A DNA stretch of 64,000 bases, taken from NCBI RefSeq assembly GCF_016405885.1, contig NZ_JAEKGC010000001.1, forward strand, positions 348,857 to 412,856. The letters are read 5' to 3'. A program made the position numbers and the translations under genes. The notes under the pieces were generated by a model. The model saw nothing but the letters and a program-made list of their open reading frames with translations. It had not been told where the DNA came from and searched no databases. The DNA is from Arthrobacter sp. MSA 4-2. GTDB lineage: Bacteria > Actinomycetota > Actinomycetes > Actinomycetales > Micrococcaceae. How positions within the stretch are numbered: position 1 is the stretch's first letter; the number at the start of each line of letters is the position of its first letter. Shown one piece after another: positions 15,925 to 25,177 of the stretch.

Positions 15925-17486
15925 CGGAGACCTTCCTGGGGGGTGGAGGTGCGCGGGCCGGCCGGGGCGGTCGGCGCGGAGTGGCCGAGGCCCGCCCAGA
16001 CGGCCGGCATGTCGGCGCGCGGGGAGGCGGCGGCCGCATGCCAGCCGGCCGTGCGGAGGATGTCGATCTGGGCGGCGGCCTCGGCCGGCCGGTCGACGAC
16101 CACGAGGGCCAGGGCCGCCGATCCATAGCCGGAGGCGGTGGCGAGGCTCCGTGCCTCCTCGGGGGTGAGCAGTCCGAGGACGGCGATCAGCGGGCCCCGG
16201 TGCCGGGTGGACGCGAGCCGGTCGAGCAGGTCGTCGCCGAAGGGGGAGCCGGGGTCGTGCTGGTGAGGGTCCTCCCGGCGTGAACCGCGGCCGGGCGGCA
16301 CCGCCTCTGAGGATCCTGCCTGGCTGCTTCCGCTGCGCCGCTGCGCCGGCCGGCGGGCGGGGCCGGCCCCCGCAGCGGTGCTCCCGCTGCGCCGGCCGCC
16401 GTCGTGGGTGGGGCCGAGCGCCGCAAGCCCCTCGGCGATGGCGGCCAGTGCGCCGGGGCCCTGGAATTCCTCATCCCCCGGGAAGGGAGCTGAGGGGGAG
16501 CGCAGCAGGGCGGGGGCCCCGTGGTGGTCAAGGAACCGCAGCGCGTAGCTGCGCTCCAGCAGGTGCGCGCTGATCGACACCGCCGCCGTCACGGCCCATT
16601 CAAAGGCCGGGATCGTGTTGATGCCCGCCCCGCCGTGGCCGGAATCGGCGCCGAACACGGCGTTGAAGCCGTAGCTGAAACTCGACTGCCGCTGGTCCAT
16701 CAGGAGCGTGGCCTCGGGCGTAGTCACCGATTCCTCCTGCCGCACCATCAGCTCGTTGTGGCGGGCCGTGGCGGCCCAGTGCACGCGGCGCATCGAATCC
16801 CCGTGCCGGTACTCGCGCGTCATCACGTCATCGTCGCTGGGGTTCGCCTGGCGGCGGGTGGCGGCCGTGCCGTCGGTGCCCCGCGATCCGGAGAGCGGGG
16901 CGGCCACGAGATCCAGCGGCGCCGGGGTCACCACGAGGGAATCGGGATGGCCGAGGAGGTGCCGCGAGGTGCCCAGCCCGAAGGGGTCGGTGAACTGCGC
17001 GGTCACCGGGCCGATGTCGAAGAGGCCGCGGGTTGAGGACCGGAGGCGGTACTCATAGAGGCTTACCCCGTCGCGCGTCGGATTGCGGGAGGGGAAGGTG
17101 AACTGCGGGGCGCGCCCGAAGCGTGGCGGCACGTGTTCCTCCATGGTGACCGGGGGCCCCGGCGGGCCGTTGGAAGCCACGGCCAGGGAGACGGTGGTCG
17201 TGGAGCCGGTTTCCATGGTGGAGGGGGCGAAGCTGCGTTCGATGATGAACCGCGGCTTGATCAGCCGCAGCATCAGCACCGACAGGGCCGGAAGGCAGGC
17301 AAGGAAGACCCCCACGTAGAGCAGGTCGCGGCGGCCCAGGATCTGCGCGGCCAGCAGCGCCACACCGCCCGCGATCACGAAGCCCCACCCGCGCTGGGTC
17401 AGGACGTTCGTGGGGAGTCGGTCGAGCAGCGCCATGGCCGGCCGGAACCCGTCAGCGGCCCCGGGTCCCGGCCCCGCGCGCATCAC
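15921..17486 (-). CDS. DUF58 (von Willebrand-like) protein
   Basis: Up to 521 residues. Two N-terminal membrane helices (GWGFVIAGGVALLAAQIL, YVGVFLACLPALSVLMLRLI) are followed by a DUF58 domain with REYRHGDSMRRVHWAATARH, the family signature, and an Ala/Ser/Arg-rich insertion near residues 360-410. MoxR-DUF58-transglutaminase sets occur across bacteria and are linked to assembly or quality control of envelope proteins. The ATG at 17486 overlaps the MoxR gene by 35 bases; the in-frame ATG at 17435 (MALLDRLPTNVLTQRG) looks more like family starts and may be the true one. Confidence 0.88.
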   Translation of the reverse strand: MMRAGPGPGAADGFRPAMALLDRLPTNVLTQRGWGFVIAGGVALLAAQILGRRDLLYVGVFLACLPALSVLMLRLIKPRFIIERSFAPSTMETGSTTTVSLAVASNGPPGPPVTMEEHVPPRFGRAPQFTFPSRNPTRDGVSLYEYRLRSSTRGLFDIGPVTAQFTDPFGLGTSRHLLGHPDSLVVTPAPLDLVAAPLSGSRGTDGTAATRRQANPSDDDVMTREYRHGDSMRRVHWAATARHNELMVRQEESVTTPEATLLMDQRQSSFSYGFNAVFGADSGHGGAGINTIPAFEWAVTAAVSISAHLLERSYALRFLDHHGAPALLRSPSAPFPGDEEFQGPGALAAIAEGLAALGPTHDGGRRSGSTAAGAGPARRPAQRRSGSSQAGSSEAVPPGRGSRREDPHQHDPGSPFGDDLLDRLASTRHRGPLIAVLGLLTPEEARSLATASGYGSAALALVVVDRPAEAAAQIDILRTAGWHAAAASPRADMPAVWAGLGHSAPTAPAGPRTSTPQEGLR

Positions 17487-18483
17487 GCGGAACCGGCACC
17501 TTCGACAGCACGTTCTCGACGACGGAGGCGGCGGTTTCCCCTGCGCTCGCGGCCCGCCGGTCGAGCATCAGGCGGTGGGCGAGGACGGGCCCGGCCATGG
17601 CCGTGATGTCATCGGGAAGGACGAAGTCCCGGCCCTCGAGGGCCGCGGTGGCCTTGGCCGCGCGGAGCAGCTGAAGCAGGGCCCGCGGGCTGGCCCCCAG
17701 CCGCAGCCGCTGGTGGGAGCGGGTCGCAGCGCCCAGGGCCACCGTGTACTCCTTCACCACGGGGGAGACGTAGACGGTGCGCACGGAGGCCATCATGGCC
17801 GCGATGCCCGCGGCCGTGGTGGAGGGCCGGACCGCCGCCAGGGGCGAGAGGGACTGATGGGTTTCGAGCATCTCGATCTCGGAGCGGGCGTCGGGGTAGC
17901 CCATGGAGATGCGGGCCATGAAGCGGTCCCGCTGGGCCTCCGGCAGCGGGTACGTCCCCTCCATCTCGATGGGGTTCTGGGTGGCGACGACCATGAACGG
18001 ATCACCCAGGGCGTGGGTGCGCCCGTCGACGGTGACCTGGTGTTCCTCCATGCACTCAAGCAGCGCCGACTGGGTCTTGGCCGAGGCCCGGTTGATCTCG
18101 TCGCCGATCACGATGTTCGCGAACACCGGGCCGGGCCGGAACTCGAAGCGGCGCGAATCCTGGTTGTAGATCGACACCCCGGTGACGTCCGAGGGCAGCA
18201 GGTCCGGGGTGAACTGGATGCGGTTCACGGTGCAGTCGATGGTGCGCGCGAGGGTCTTGGCCAGCATCGTCTTGCCGACCCCCGGCACGTCCTCGAGCAG
18301 CAGGTGTCCCTGCGCCAGCAGCACCGTCAGGGCCAGCCGCGCCGCATCGGGTTTGCCGTCGATCACCGTATTGATCGAGTCGAGAATCCCCGACGCCACC
18401 GCGGCAAAGGACTCAACCGCCGGGTCCTGCCCCGCCGTGCCTGGCAGGTGGGAATCCTCGACGGTCGTGTTCTGGACGTCCAT
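17452..18483 (-). CDS. MoxR-family AAA+ ATPase
   Basis: A protein of 343 residues. It has LLEDVPGVGKTMLAKTLAR (Walker A), VIGDEINRASAKTQSALLEC (Walker B and sensor region), VVATQNPIEMEGTYPLPEAQ and DRFMARISMGYPD (arginine-finger and lid region), all diagnostic of MoxR. MoxR ATPases act as chaperone-like factors for the neighbouring DUF58/von Willebrand proteins. First gene of the leftward three-gene operon; divergent from tatD across 184 bases in which only an AT-richer stretch (18590-18625) stands out. Confidence 0.93.
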   Translation of the reverse strand: MDVQNTTVEDSHLPGTAGQDPAVESFAAVASGILDSINTVIDGKPDAARLALTVLLAQGHLLLEDVPGVGKTMLAKTLARTIDCTVNRIQFTPDLLPSDVTGVSIYNQDSRRFEFRPGPVFANIVIGDEINRASAKTQSALLECMEEHQVTVDGRTHALGDPFMVVATQNPIEMEGTYPLPEAQRDRFMARISMGYPDARSEIEMLETHQSLSPLAAVRPSTTAAGIAAMMASVRTVYVSPVVKEYTVALGAATRSHQRLRLGASPRALLQLLRAAKATAALEGRDFVLPDDITAMAGPVLAHRLMLDRRAASAGETAASVVENVLSKVPVPRDARGAGTRGR

Positions 18484-18667
18484 GGGTGCCTTCCGCGCTT
18501 CGGCAGCTACGGGTCGGAGTCCGGCGGAGAGCGGCCGGATAATACGACGCGCAGGCGATGACCTCGGCGACCGCCACGGTGGGCGTGCTTTGGCTGACTA
18601 GATACTTAGATTACTAGGTCAACCTCCCGCGCGGGTGGAAAGTTCCCGGGCTGGATAGGCTGGGGCC

Positions 18668-19648
18668 ATGAGCAACAGTTCCGCGTACTCAGCAGGCTCC
18701 ATCCCCGGGCCCTACCGGCCGGTCGGCGGGCCCGATGACACCTCCGATGACGGCCCCGGTTCCGGTCCGGCCCCGGTGAGGGCACGGAAGTCGGAGGGCG
18801 ATGGGGGCCAGCGCCGGAAACTCGACTATCCGCCGCTGCCCGAACCGCTGCCGGTTCCGGTGATCGACAACCACACCCACCTCGACTTCAGCGACGGGCT
18901 GGTCGAGGTCAGCCTGCGCGCGGCCCTGGACGCGGCGGAGGCCGCGGGGGTGGCCGGGGTGGTCCAGGTGGGCTCGGACCTCGAGTCCTCACGCTTCACC
19001 GTGAAGGCCGTCGACGCCGATCCGCGGATCCTCGGCGCCGTGGCCCTCCACCCGAACGACGCGCCGAAACTCGCAGCCGAGGGTTCGCTCGAGGAGGCGC
19101 TCCAGGAGATCGAGCAGCTCGCGGCGCACCCGCGCATCCGGGCCATCGGCGAGACCGGCCTCGACTACTTCCGCACCCCCCAGGAGGGCATCGAGCGCCA
19201 GCGCTACTCCTTCCGGCGCCACCTCGACATCGCCAAGCGCCTCGGCCTGGCCCTGCAGATCCACGACCGGGACGCCCACGACGACGTCGTGGCCACCGTC
19301 CTCGAGGAGGGCGCGCCGGAGCGGGTGGTGCTCCACTGCTTCTCCGGTGACGCGGCCCTGGCCCGGATCTGCAACGAGAACGGCTGGTACATGTCCTTCG
19401 CCGGCACCGTCACGTTCAAGAACGCCGGCAACCTCCGGGAGGCCCTGGCCATCGCCGACCCCTCGCTGATCCTCGCCGAGACGGACTCCCCGTTCCTCAC
19501 CCCGCACCCGTACCGGGGCCAGCCGAACGCGTCCTACGTGGTGCCGTACACCGTGCGGGCCATGGCGGAGGTGCTCGGCGCCGACCTTGAGGAGCTGTGC
19601 GGGCGGATCCGAGCGAATTCCACCGCCGTCTACGGCTCCTGGGACTGA
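18668..19648 (+). CDS. tatD: TatD family metal-dependent hydrolase
   Basis: A protein of 326 residues with a ~55-residue disordered, Pro/Gly-rich N-terminal extension before the barrel. VIDNHTHLDF (metal-binding HxH), IRAIGETGLDYFRTP, LQIHDRDAHDD, VVLHCFSGD and LAETDSPFLTPHPYRG are TatD signatures. Family members are Mg-dependent 3'-5' exonucleases or deoxyribonucleases. It sits just before rpfB, as in other actinobacteria. A TAGGCT hexamer (18656-18661) ends six bases before the ATG, fitting a leaderless transcript. The stop lies inside a tandem repeat. Confidence 0.93.
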   Translation: MSNSSAYSAGSIPGPYRPVGGPDDTSDDGPGSGPAPVRARKSEGDGGQRRKLDYPPLPEPLPVPVIDNHTHLDFSDGLVEVSLRAALDAAEAAGVAGVVQVGSDLESSRFTVKAVDADPRILGAVALHPNDAPKLAAEGSLEEALQEIEQLAAHPRIRAIGETGLDYFRTPQEGIERQRYSFRRHLDIAKRLGLALQIHDRDAHDDVVATVLEEGAPERVVLHCFSGDAALARICNENGWYMSFAGTVTFKNAGNLREALAIADPSLILAETDSPFLTPHPYRGQPNASYVVPYTVRAMAEVLGADLEELCGRIRANSTAVYGSWD

Positions 19649-19718
19649 CCGGCTCCTGGGACTGATCGGTTCCTGGGATTAGTCGGTTCCCACGATTGAT
19701 CGGTTCCCACGATTAACC
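19634..19718 (+). repeat. 17-base tandem repeat, five copies, overlapping the tatD stop
   Basis: Five head-to-tail copies of GGYTCCYRSGAYTRAYC. The first supplies the last codons and stop of tatD (Gly-Ser-Trp-Asp-stop); the rest are non-coding. There are no spacers, so it is not a CRISPR array. The copies form two sub-families (first three and last two), suggesting successive duplications. Confidence 0.82.
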
Positions 19719-20040
19719 GGTCCTGGCCGATCGCGGCCGTCCGGCGGGACGCAGAGCGGAACGCAGGCGGGACCGGTGGGACGGATGGAACGCAAGGGTT
19801 TGGAGTTAAAGTCACGGCACGGTTACGGTTAGCACCTGTTAGCCGGGGTCGGGGAAGGCATTCGGACTAACACCGCCTGCGGCGTCGCTACCGGCGGAGC
19901 ACCAGTGCTCCGCCGCCGCCTCCGCAGGCACCTCCAGCAGCTCCGGGCCGTCCGCGTGCCCGGTGGTAATCCGTGCGCCCTGCGCTGTCTGCAGGCTCCG
20001 GTTCCCGCGCTGCGATTCCCCGTGCCCGGAGACTTCGTAC
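19719..20040 (+). promoter_or_regulatory. rpfB upstream region with a two-tier hairpin
   Basis: No gene seen. GTTACGGTT at 19820-19828 resembles elements seen before other rpf genes. A folded element follows: an 8-base outer stem (GCCTGCGG 19875-19882 with CCGCAGGC 19922-19929) encloses a 9-base inner hairpin (GGCGGAGCA 19893-19901 with TGCTCCGCC 19906-19914). It could be part of a regulatory leader. I could not match it to the conserved blocks of the c-di-AMP (ydaO) riboswitch that precedes some rpf genes. Confidence 0.45.
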
Positions 20041-21213
20041 ATGGGGGACCCGGTGGGGAAAAGGGTGCGCAGGCACTGGCTGAAGCGGACGGGCCAGACG
20101 GTGGTGATGATGAGCCTCGTCTCGGGGCTTGTCGCCTTCGTCGGCAACGGCAAGCAGGTCGAACTCACCGTCGAGGGCCGCACCTCGACGGTGCAGACCT
20201 ACGGCGGCACGGTCGAGGAGATCCTGGCCAAGGCCGGGGTGCCGCTGGGCCCGCACGACGACGTCGTCCCCGCCCGCACGGCGGAAATTCTCGACGGCGC
20301 CGCGATCGAGGTGCGCAGGGCGCAGGAGATCGACCTGATCCTCGACGGTGTCCGCTCGACGCACCCCACCACGGTGAAGACCATCGGCGACCTGCTGGCC
20401 GAGCTGGGACTGGCCCGCACCGCGGCGGTGTCGCTGCCTCCGGCCACCGAACTCTCAGCAGTGGATTCGGCCATCACCGTCCGGACCCAGAAAAGGGTGG
20501 CCCTCACCGTGGGCGGAACCACCTCGGTGCGCACCACCTCGGCCGTCTGGCTCCCGGAGCTGCTCGCGGAGGCGAAGATTACCCTCGGTGCGGAGGACCG
20601 CATCTCCGTTCCGGCCTCCACCGCCGTCATCGACGGGCTCGGCGTGAAGATCACCCGCATCACGAGCAAGGCCACCCGCACGTTCACCGAACCCATCCCC
20701 TTCGAAAGCGTCGAGACCGAGGACCCTGGGCTTCCCCGCGGGGAGCGGAAGGTCACCGTCGCGGGCGTCGACGGTGAGCGCACCAGCGTCTATGCCGTCC
20801 GCCTCGAGGACGGCAAAGAGGTCTCCCGCCGGCTGCTCAGCCGGAAGGTCACCCGGGAACCGGTCCACGAGGAGATCGCCGTCGGAACCCGCCCCGCCGC
20901 CAAACCCCGGCCGGAGACAGCCCCCGCGAAGGAGGTCGGCCGGCCCGCCGGGGGACCGGCCCCACAGGGGAACGTCTGGGCCGCGCTGGCCGAGTGCGAG
21001 TCCGGGGGAAACTGGTCGATCAATTCCGGCAACGGCTACTACGGCGGCCTGCAGTTCAGCAGGTCGAGCTGGCTGGGCGCCGGCGGTGGCAAATACGCAC
21101 CGCTGCCGCACCTTGCCACCCCGGCCGAGCAGATCGCCACGGCCGAGGTGCTTAAGGGCAACGGCGGCTGGGGCCACTGGCCCTCCTGCGCCTCGAAGCT
21201 CGGCCTGCGCTGA
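20041..21213 (+). CDS. rpfB: Resuscitation-promoting factor RpfB-type muralytic protein
   Basis: A protein of 390 residues from the ATG at 20041 (GGAG nine bases upstream). An N-terminal anchor or signal (TGQTVVMMSLVSGLVAFVG) is followed by three DUF348 repeats (first VELTVEGRTSTVQTYGGTV; the second and third near residues 78 and 135), a G5 domain (~190-265), a Pro/Lys linker and the catalytic Rpf domain WAALAECESGGNWSINSG to the end, with the catalytic Glu in AECESGG. This is the architecture of M. tuberculosis RpfB. It cleaves peptidoglycan and promotes regrowth from dormancy. Confidence 0.94.
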   Translation: MGDPVGKRVRRHWLKRTGQTVVMMSLVSGLVAFVGNGKQVELTVEGRTSTVQTYGGTVEEILAKAGVPLGPHDDVVPARTAEILDGAAIEVRRAQEIDLILDGVRSTHPTTVKTIGDLLAELGLARTAAVSLPPATELSAVDSAITVRTQKRVALTVGGTTSVRTTSAVWLPELLAEAKITLGAEDRISVPASTAVIDGLGVKITRITSKATRTFTEPIPFESVETEDPGLPRGERKVTVAGVDGERTSVYAVRLEDGKEVSRRLLSRKVTREPVHEEIAVGTRPAAKPRPETAPAKEVGRPAGGPAPQGNVWAALAECESGGNWSINSGNGYYGGLQFSRSSWLGAGGGKYAPLPHLATPAEQIATAEVLKGNGGWGHWPSCASKLGLR

Positions 21214-21302
21214 GCCCCGGACGCGCCCTGCGGAGCGCGGCGGCCCCGGCCCGCCGGGCGCCGCTGGACCGGCGGAGGCCGGCCGGCGGCTACCATAACT
21301 AG

Positions 21303-22178
21303 GTGACAATGCCTTCGACACCGCCGCCGCCCGCACCGCTGCTCGGTGCAGCCGACATCCGCCGGCTGGCGGCGGAGCTCGACATCCGGCCCACCAAGAC
21401 GCTCGGCCAGAACTTCGTGATCGACGGCAACACCATCCGCAGGATCGTCGCCTCGGCCCAGCTGGGCGAGGGCGAGACGGTGCTCGAGGTGGGCCCCGGG
21501 CTGGGCTCGCTGACCCTCGGCCTGCTCGACGCCGCCGAACGCGTCGTGGCCGTCGAGATCGACCCCGTCCTGGCCGGCCGGCTTCCGGCCACGGTGCGGC
21601 AGTGGCGCCCGGAGCGGGCGGACGCGCTCGACGTCGTGCTGGCCGACGCCCTGCGCGTCACCGAGCTGCCGCACCCGCCGACGGCCCTCGTGGCGAACCT
21701 CCCCTACAACGTCGCGGTGCCCGTGGTGCTGAACCTGCTCGCCCGCTTCCCGTCGCTGCGTTCGGGCCTGGTCATGGTGCAGGACGAGGTGGCCGACCGG
21801 CTCGCCGCGGGCCCGGGGTCGAAGGTTTATGGTGTCCCCTCGGTCAAGGCGGCATGGTACGCGCGGATGGCCAAGGCCGGGGTGATCGGCATGAACGTCT
21901 TCTGGCCCGCGCCCAAGATCGCCTCCGGGCTGGTGCGCTTCACCCGGCACGACCCGCCTGCCACGACGGCGTCCCGCGAGGAGGTCTTCGCCGTCATCGA
22001 CGCCGCGTTCGCCCAGCGCCGCAAGACCCTGCGGGCGGCCCTGTCCGGCTGGGCCGGCAGCCCCGTCCTCGCGGAGCAGGCCCTCGTGCGGGCCGGCGTC
22101 GACCCGACGGCCCGCGGTGAGGTGCTCGACATCGCCGCCTACGCGCGGATCGCCGAGGGGAAGGCCCCAACCGCCTGA
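21303..22178 (+). CDS. rsmA: 16S rRNA (A1518/A1519-N6)-dimethyltransferase
   Basis: A protein of 291 residues. [36 protein letters not shown] (SAM motif I) and [17 protein letters not shown] (NLPY catalytic motif) identify RsmA/KsgA, which dimethylates two adenosines in helix 45 during 30S maturation. TACCAT at 21291-21296 lies six bases before the GTG start, fitting a leaderless mRNA. Order rpfB-rsmA-ispE is conserved in actinobacteria. Confidence 0.96.
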   Translation: MTMPSTPPPPAPLLGAADIRRLAAELDIRPTKTLGQNFVIDGNTIRRIVASAQLGEGETVLEVGPGLGSLTLGLLDAAERVVAVEIDPVLAGRLPATVRQWRPERADALDVVLADALRVTELPHPPTALVANLPYNVAVPVVLNLLARFPSLRSGLVMVQDEVADRLAAGPGSKVYGVPSVKAAWYARMAKAGVIGMNVFWPAPKIASGLVRFTRHDPPATTASREEVFAVIDAAFAQRRKTLRAALSGWAGSPVLAEQALVRAGVDPTARGEVLDIAAYARIAEGKAPTA

Positions 22179-22224
22179 CGGCCGCGATTTTCCGCACGGA
22201 AGCCGGTGATCTAAGTTTGACCCT

Positions 22225-23196
22225 ATGGAGTCGGTAAGAGCTGGACAGTTGCGGGGTGGCCCGCGCAGGGTCCGGGTCCGGGCTCCGGGCAAGATCAACG
22301 TCTCCCTGCGGGTGGGCCCTCCCCGCGAGGACGGCTACCACGGGATCGCCAGCGTGTTCCTCGCCGTCTCCCTGTATGAGGAGGTCACGGCGACCCAGAT
22401 GGACGGCGACGGCGTCACCGTCAGCGTCAACGGCCAGGGCACCCTCAACCTGCCCCTCGGCGCGGTTCCCCTCGATGCCACCAACCTCGCCGTCCGCGCC
22501 GCGCAGCTGCTCGCCGAGGTGAGCCCGGGATCGACCGGCGTGCACCTCGACATCACCAAGCGCGTGCCCGTCTCCGGCGGGATGGGCGGCGGCTCGGCCG
22601 ACGCTGCCGCGGCGCTGCTCGCCTGCGACGCCCTCTGGGGCAGCGGCTTCTCCCGGGACGAACTCGCGAAGATCGCCGTGAGCCTTGGCGCCGATGTCCC
22701 CTTCGCGCTGCTCGGGGGCACCGCCGTCGGCCTGGGAGTCGGCGAGCAACTGACCCCTGCCATCTCCAAGACACCGCTGCACTGGGTGCTGGTGCCGGCG
22801 GACTACGGCCTGTCCACCCCCCAGGTGTACCGGCTGCTCGATGAGATCCGGCTGCGCACGGGGGCGCAGGCGCCGCTCCAGCCCGAGATCGATCCGGCCA
22901 TCCTCAGCGCGATGCGGGCAGGAAACGCCACGGCCCTGGCGCCGCTGCTCCACAACGACCTCCAGGAACCGGCGCTGGAACTCGCGCCGGGCCTTGGCGA
23001 TATCCTTGAAGCAGGAACAAAGGCCGGCGCCCTCGCGGGGATCGTCTCCGGCTCCGGACCGACAGTCGCGTTCCTGGCCCGCAGCGCGGGGCATGCCGTC
23101 GACCTCGAGTCCCGGCTCGAGGCCGCGGGGATGAACGCCACCGCGGTCCACGGCCCGGCGCACGGCGCGCGGATCGCCACCGACACCGCCGGCTGA
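22225..23196 (+). CDS. ispE: 4-diphosphocytidyl-2-C-methyl-D-erythritol kinase
   Basis: A protein of 323 residues. VRAPGKINVSLRVGPPREDG is the GHMP-kinase start and RVPVSGGMGGGSADAAAALL the ATP-binding glycine loop; IVSGSGPTVAFLA is the C-terminal motif. It phosphorylates CDP-methylerythritol in the non-mevalonate isoprenoid pathway. TAAGTT at 22212-22217 ends seven bases before the ATG, suggesting a leaderless start. Confidence 0.96.
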   Translation: MESVRAGQLRGGPRRVRVRAPGKINVSLRVGPPREDGYHGIASVFLAVSLYEEVTATQMDGDGVTVSVNGQGTLNLPLGAVPLDATNLAVRAAQLLAEVSPGSTGVHLDITKRVPVSGGMGGGSADAAAALLACDALWGSGFSRDELAKIAVSLGADVPFALLGGTAVGLGVGEQLTPAISKTPLHWVLVPADYGLSTPQVYRLLDEIRLRTGAQAPLQPEIDPAILSAMRAGNATALAPLLHNDLQEPALELAPGLGDILEAGTKAGALAGIVSGSGPTVAFLARSAGHAVDLESRLEAAGMNATAVHGPAHGARIATDTAG

Positions 23197-23234
23197 GCCA
23201 GCCGGCCAACACCCCTTACCGAAAGCAGTTCGCA

Positions 23235-25058
23235 TTGGCACACCTTCTCGGCGCTGAAAACCTCGGCGTCGCCTTCGTTACCCGCACCATCCTCGACGGG
23301 GTGTCCCTCGGCCTCGAGGACGGCGACCGCATCGGAATGGTGGGGCGCAACGGCGACGGCAAGTCAACGCTCATGCGCCTGCTCGCCCAGCGCACCACCC
23401 CCGACTCGGGGCGCGTCACCCGGCGGCGCGACGTGAGCGTCGGCTACCTCGACCAGACCGATGTGCTCGACGGCTCCCTCACCGTGGGCGAGGCGATCGT
23501 TGGGACCCAGGATGACCACGAGTGGGCCTCAAGCCCGAAGATCCGCGACGTCATGGGCGGGCTCGTCTCCGAAGTGGACTGGCACGCGCCGGTCTCCTCG
23601 CTGTCGGGCGGCCAGAAGCGGCGGGTGGCGCTGGCGAAACTGCTGATCGGCGACCACGACGTGATCATGCTCGATGAGCCCACCAACCACCTCGACGTCG
23701 AGGGCGTGGCCTGGCTCGCCGGGCACCTGAAACAGCGCTGGCGCCCCACCGAGGGCGGGCTCCTCGTGGTGACCCACGACCGCTGGTTCCTCGATGAGAT
23801 CAGCACCCGCACCTGGGAGGTCCACGACGCGATCGTCGACGGGTTCGACGGCGGCTACGCCGCGTACGTCCTCGCCCGCGCAGAACGGGACCGGATGAAC
23901 GCGGTCATCGAGAGCAAGCGCGTCCAGCTCGTCAAGAAGGAGCTCGCCTGGCTGCGCCGCGGCGCGCCTGCGCGGACCGCGAAGCCCAAGTTCCGCATCG
24001 AGGCGGCCAACGAACTGATCGCCGACGTCCCGGAGCCGCGCGATACGCTCGCCCTCAACAAGATGGCGATGTCCCGCCTCGGCAGGGACGTGCTCGACCT
24101 CGAGGACATCAGCCTCTCCATCGACGCCGGCGGGCAGGAACGCCAGTTGTTCTCCAACGTGACCCTGCGCCTGGCGCCGGGGCAGCGCCTCGGTCTGGTC
24201 GGGGTGAACGGATCGGGCAAGACGACGCTGCTGCGCATGCTCAACGGCGAGGTGGCACCGACGAAGGGGCGGCTGAAGCGCGGCAAGACGGTGCAGACCG
24301 CCGTGCTGTCCCAGGAGGTCCGTGAGCTCGACGAGCTGGGGGACAGCCGGGTGATCGAGGTGATCGAGGCCGAAAAACGCGTCTTCAGCGTCGGCGGCAA
24401 GGAGGTCTCGGCCAGCCAGCTCGTCGAGCAGCTCGGCTTCACCAACGAGAAGCAGTGGACCCGCGTCAGCGAACTCTCGGGCGGGGAACGCCGGCGGCTC
24501 CAGCTGCTGCGGCTGCTCGTGGGTGAACCGAACGTCCTGATGCTCGACGAACCGACGAACGACCTTGACACCGACACCCTCTCGGCCATCGAGGACGTCC
24601 TCGACGGGTGGCCCGGGACCCTCGTTGTGGTCTCCCACGACCGGTACCTCCTCGAACGGGTCACCGACACCCAGATGGCCCTGCTCGGCGACGGGCGCCT
24701 GCGCGACCTTCCCGGCGGGGTGGACCAGTACCTCGAGCTGAGGCGGGCCGCGCCGTCCCTCGCGGTGACCGGAGCCTCGGCGTCTCCCGCCGTGTCGAAG
24801 GACAGCGGTGCGGGGAACGGATCGTCGGAGGCCGACCTGCGCCAGGCCCGCAAGGACCTCGCCCGGATCGAGCGGCAGATCACCAAGATCGATGCCCAGA
24901 AGGGCAGGCTTCACCAGCAGATGGAGGAGGCGGGCGCGAAGCCCGACGCCGATTTCGAGTACCTCGCGGACCTGAATGCGAAGCTCAAGGCACTCCAGGA
25001 AGAAACCGACGGATTGGAAGAGCAGTGGCTGCTCGCCGCGGAGGTCCTGGGCGAGTAG
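23235..25058 (+). CDS. ABC-F family ATPase (Uup/translation-factor type)
   Basis: A protein of 607 residues from a TTG start (MAHLLGAENLGVAFVTRTIL). Two nucleotide-binding domains: GRNGDGKSTLMRLL with LSGGQKRRVALAKLL and LDEPTNHLD, and GVNGSGKTTLLRML with LSGGERRRLQLLRLL and LDEPTNDLD. A linker rich in Arg/Lys (~220-270) joins them, and the C-terminus (~540-607) is a Uup-like coiled coil. There are no membrane segments. ABC-F proteins act on ribosomes rather than in transport. It follows ispE by 38 bases, the conserved place for this gene in Micrococcaceae. Confidence 0.92.
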   Translation: MAHLLGAENLGVAFVTRTILDGVSLGLEDGDRIGMVGRNGDGKSTLMRLLAQRTTPDSGRVTRRRDVSVGYLDQTDVLDGSLTVGEAIVGTQDDHEWASSPKIRDVMGGLVSEVDWHAPVSSLSGGQKRRVALAKLLIGDHDVIMLDEPTNHLDVEGVAWLAGHLKQRWRPTEGGLLVVTHDRWFLDEISTRTWEVHDAIVDGFDGGYAAYVLARAERDRMNAVIESKRVQLVKKELAWLRRGAPARTAKPKFRIEAANELIADVPEPRDTLALNKMAMSRLGRDVLDLEDISLSIDAGGQERQLFSNVTLRLAPGQRLGLVGVNGSGKTTLLRMLNGEVAPTKGRLKRGKTVQTAVLSQEVRELDELGDSRVIEVIEAEKRVFSVGGKEVSASQLVEQLGFTNEKQWTRVSELSGGERRRLQLLRLLVGEPNVLMLDEPTNDLDTDTLSAIEDVLDGWPGTLVVVSHDRYLLERVTDTQMALLGDGRLRDLPGGVDQYLELRRAAPSLAVTGASASPAVSKDSGAGNGSSEADLRQARKDLARIERQITKIDAQKGRLHQQMEEAGAKPDADFEYLADLNAKLKALQEETDGLEEQWLLAAEVLGE

Positions 25059-25177
25059 TCCGCACCTAAATATGAGTAGCGGTTACGCGGAATTTCCGTC
25101 GAAAGCCGCGGAAGCCCGGTGTTAGCTTGAAGTTGCCCCGTGGTGACCGAATACGCTCATTTTTTTAGGAATTCTGT
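25059..25177 (+). promoter_or_regulatory. Promoter region of the Hsp70/IniB block
   Basis: A 119-base AT-richer gap. It contains GTAGC (25076-25080), an 11-base palindrome CGGAATTTCCG (25088-25098) and a -10-like TAGCTT at 25123-25128. GTAGC followed eight bases later by GGAATT also occurs upstream of the glycosyltransferase gene (45014-45032), and GGAAATTCC, the reverse complement of the core here, upstream of the first LuxR gene. An unusual seven-T run (25160-25166) and AGGAAT precede the ATG. Confidence 0.45.

Noticed and set aside
19634..19718. CRISPR array
   Set aside because: Repeats are 17 bases and directly adjacent with no spacers; no cas genes nearby.
19719..20040. c-di-AMP (ydaO) riboswitch before rpfB
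   Set aside because: The conserved blocks expected for this class could not be found by eye; only generic hairpins are present.
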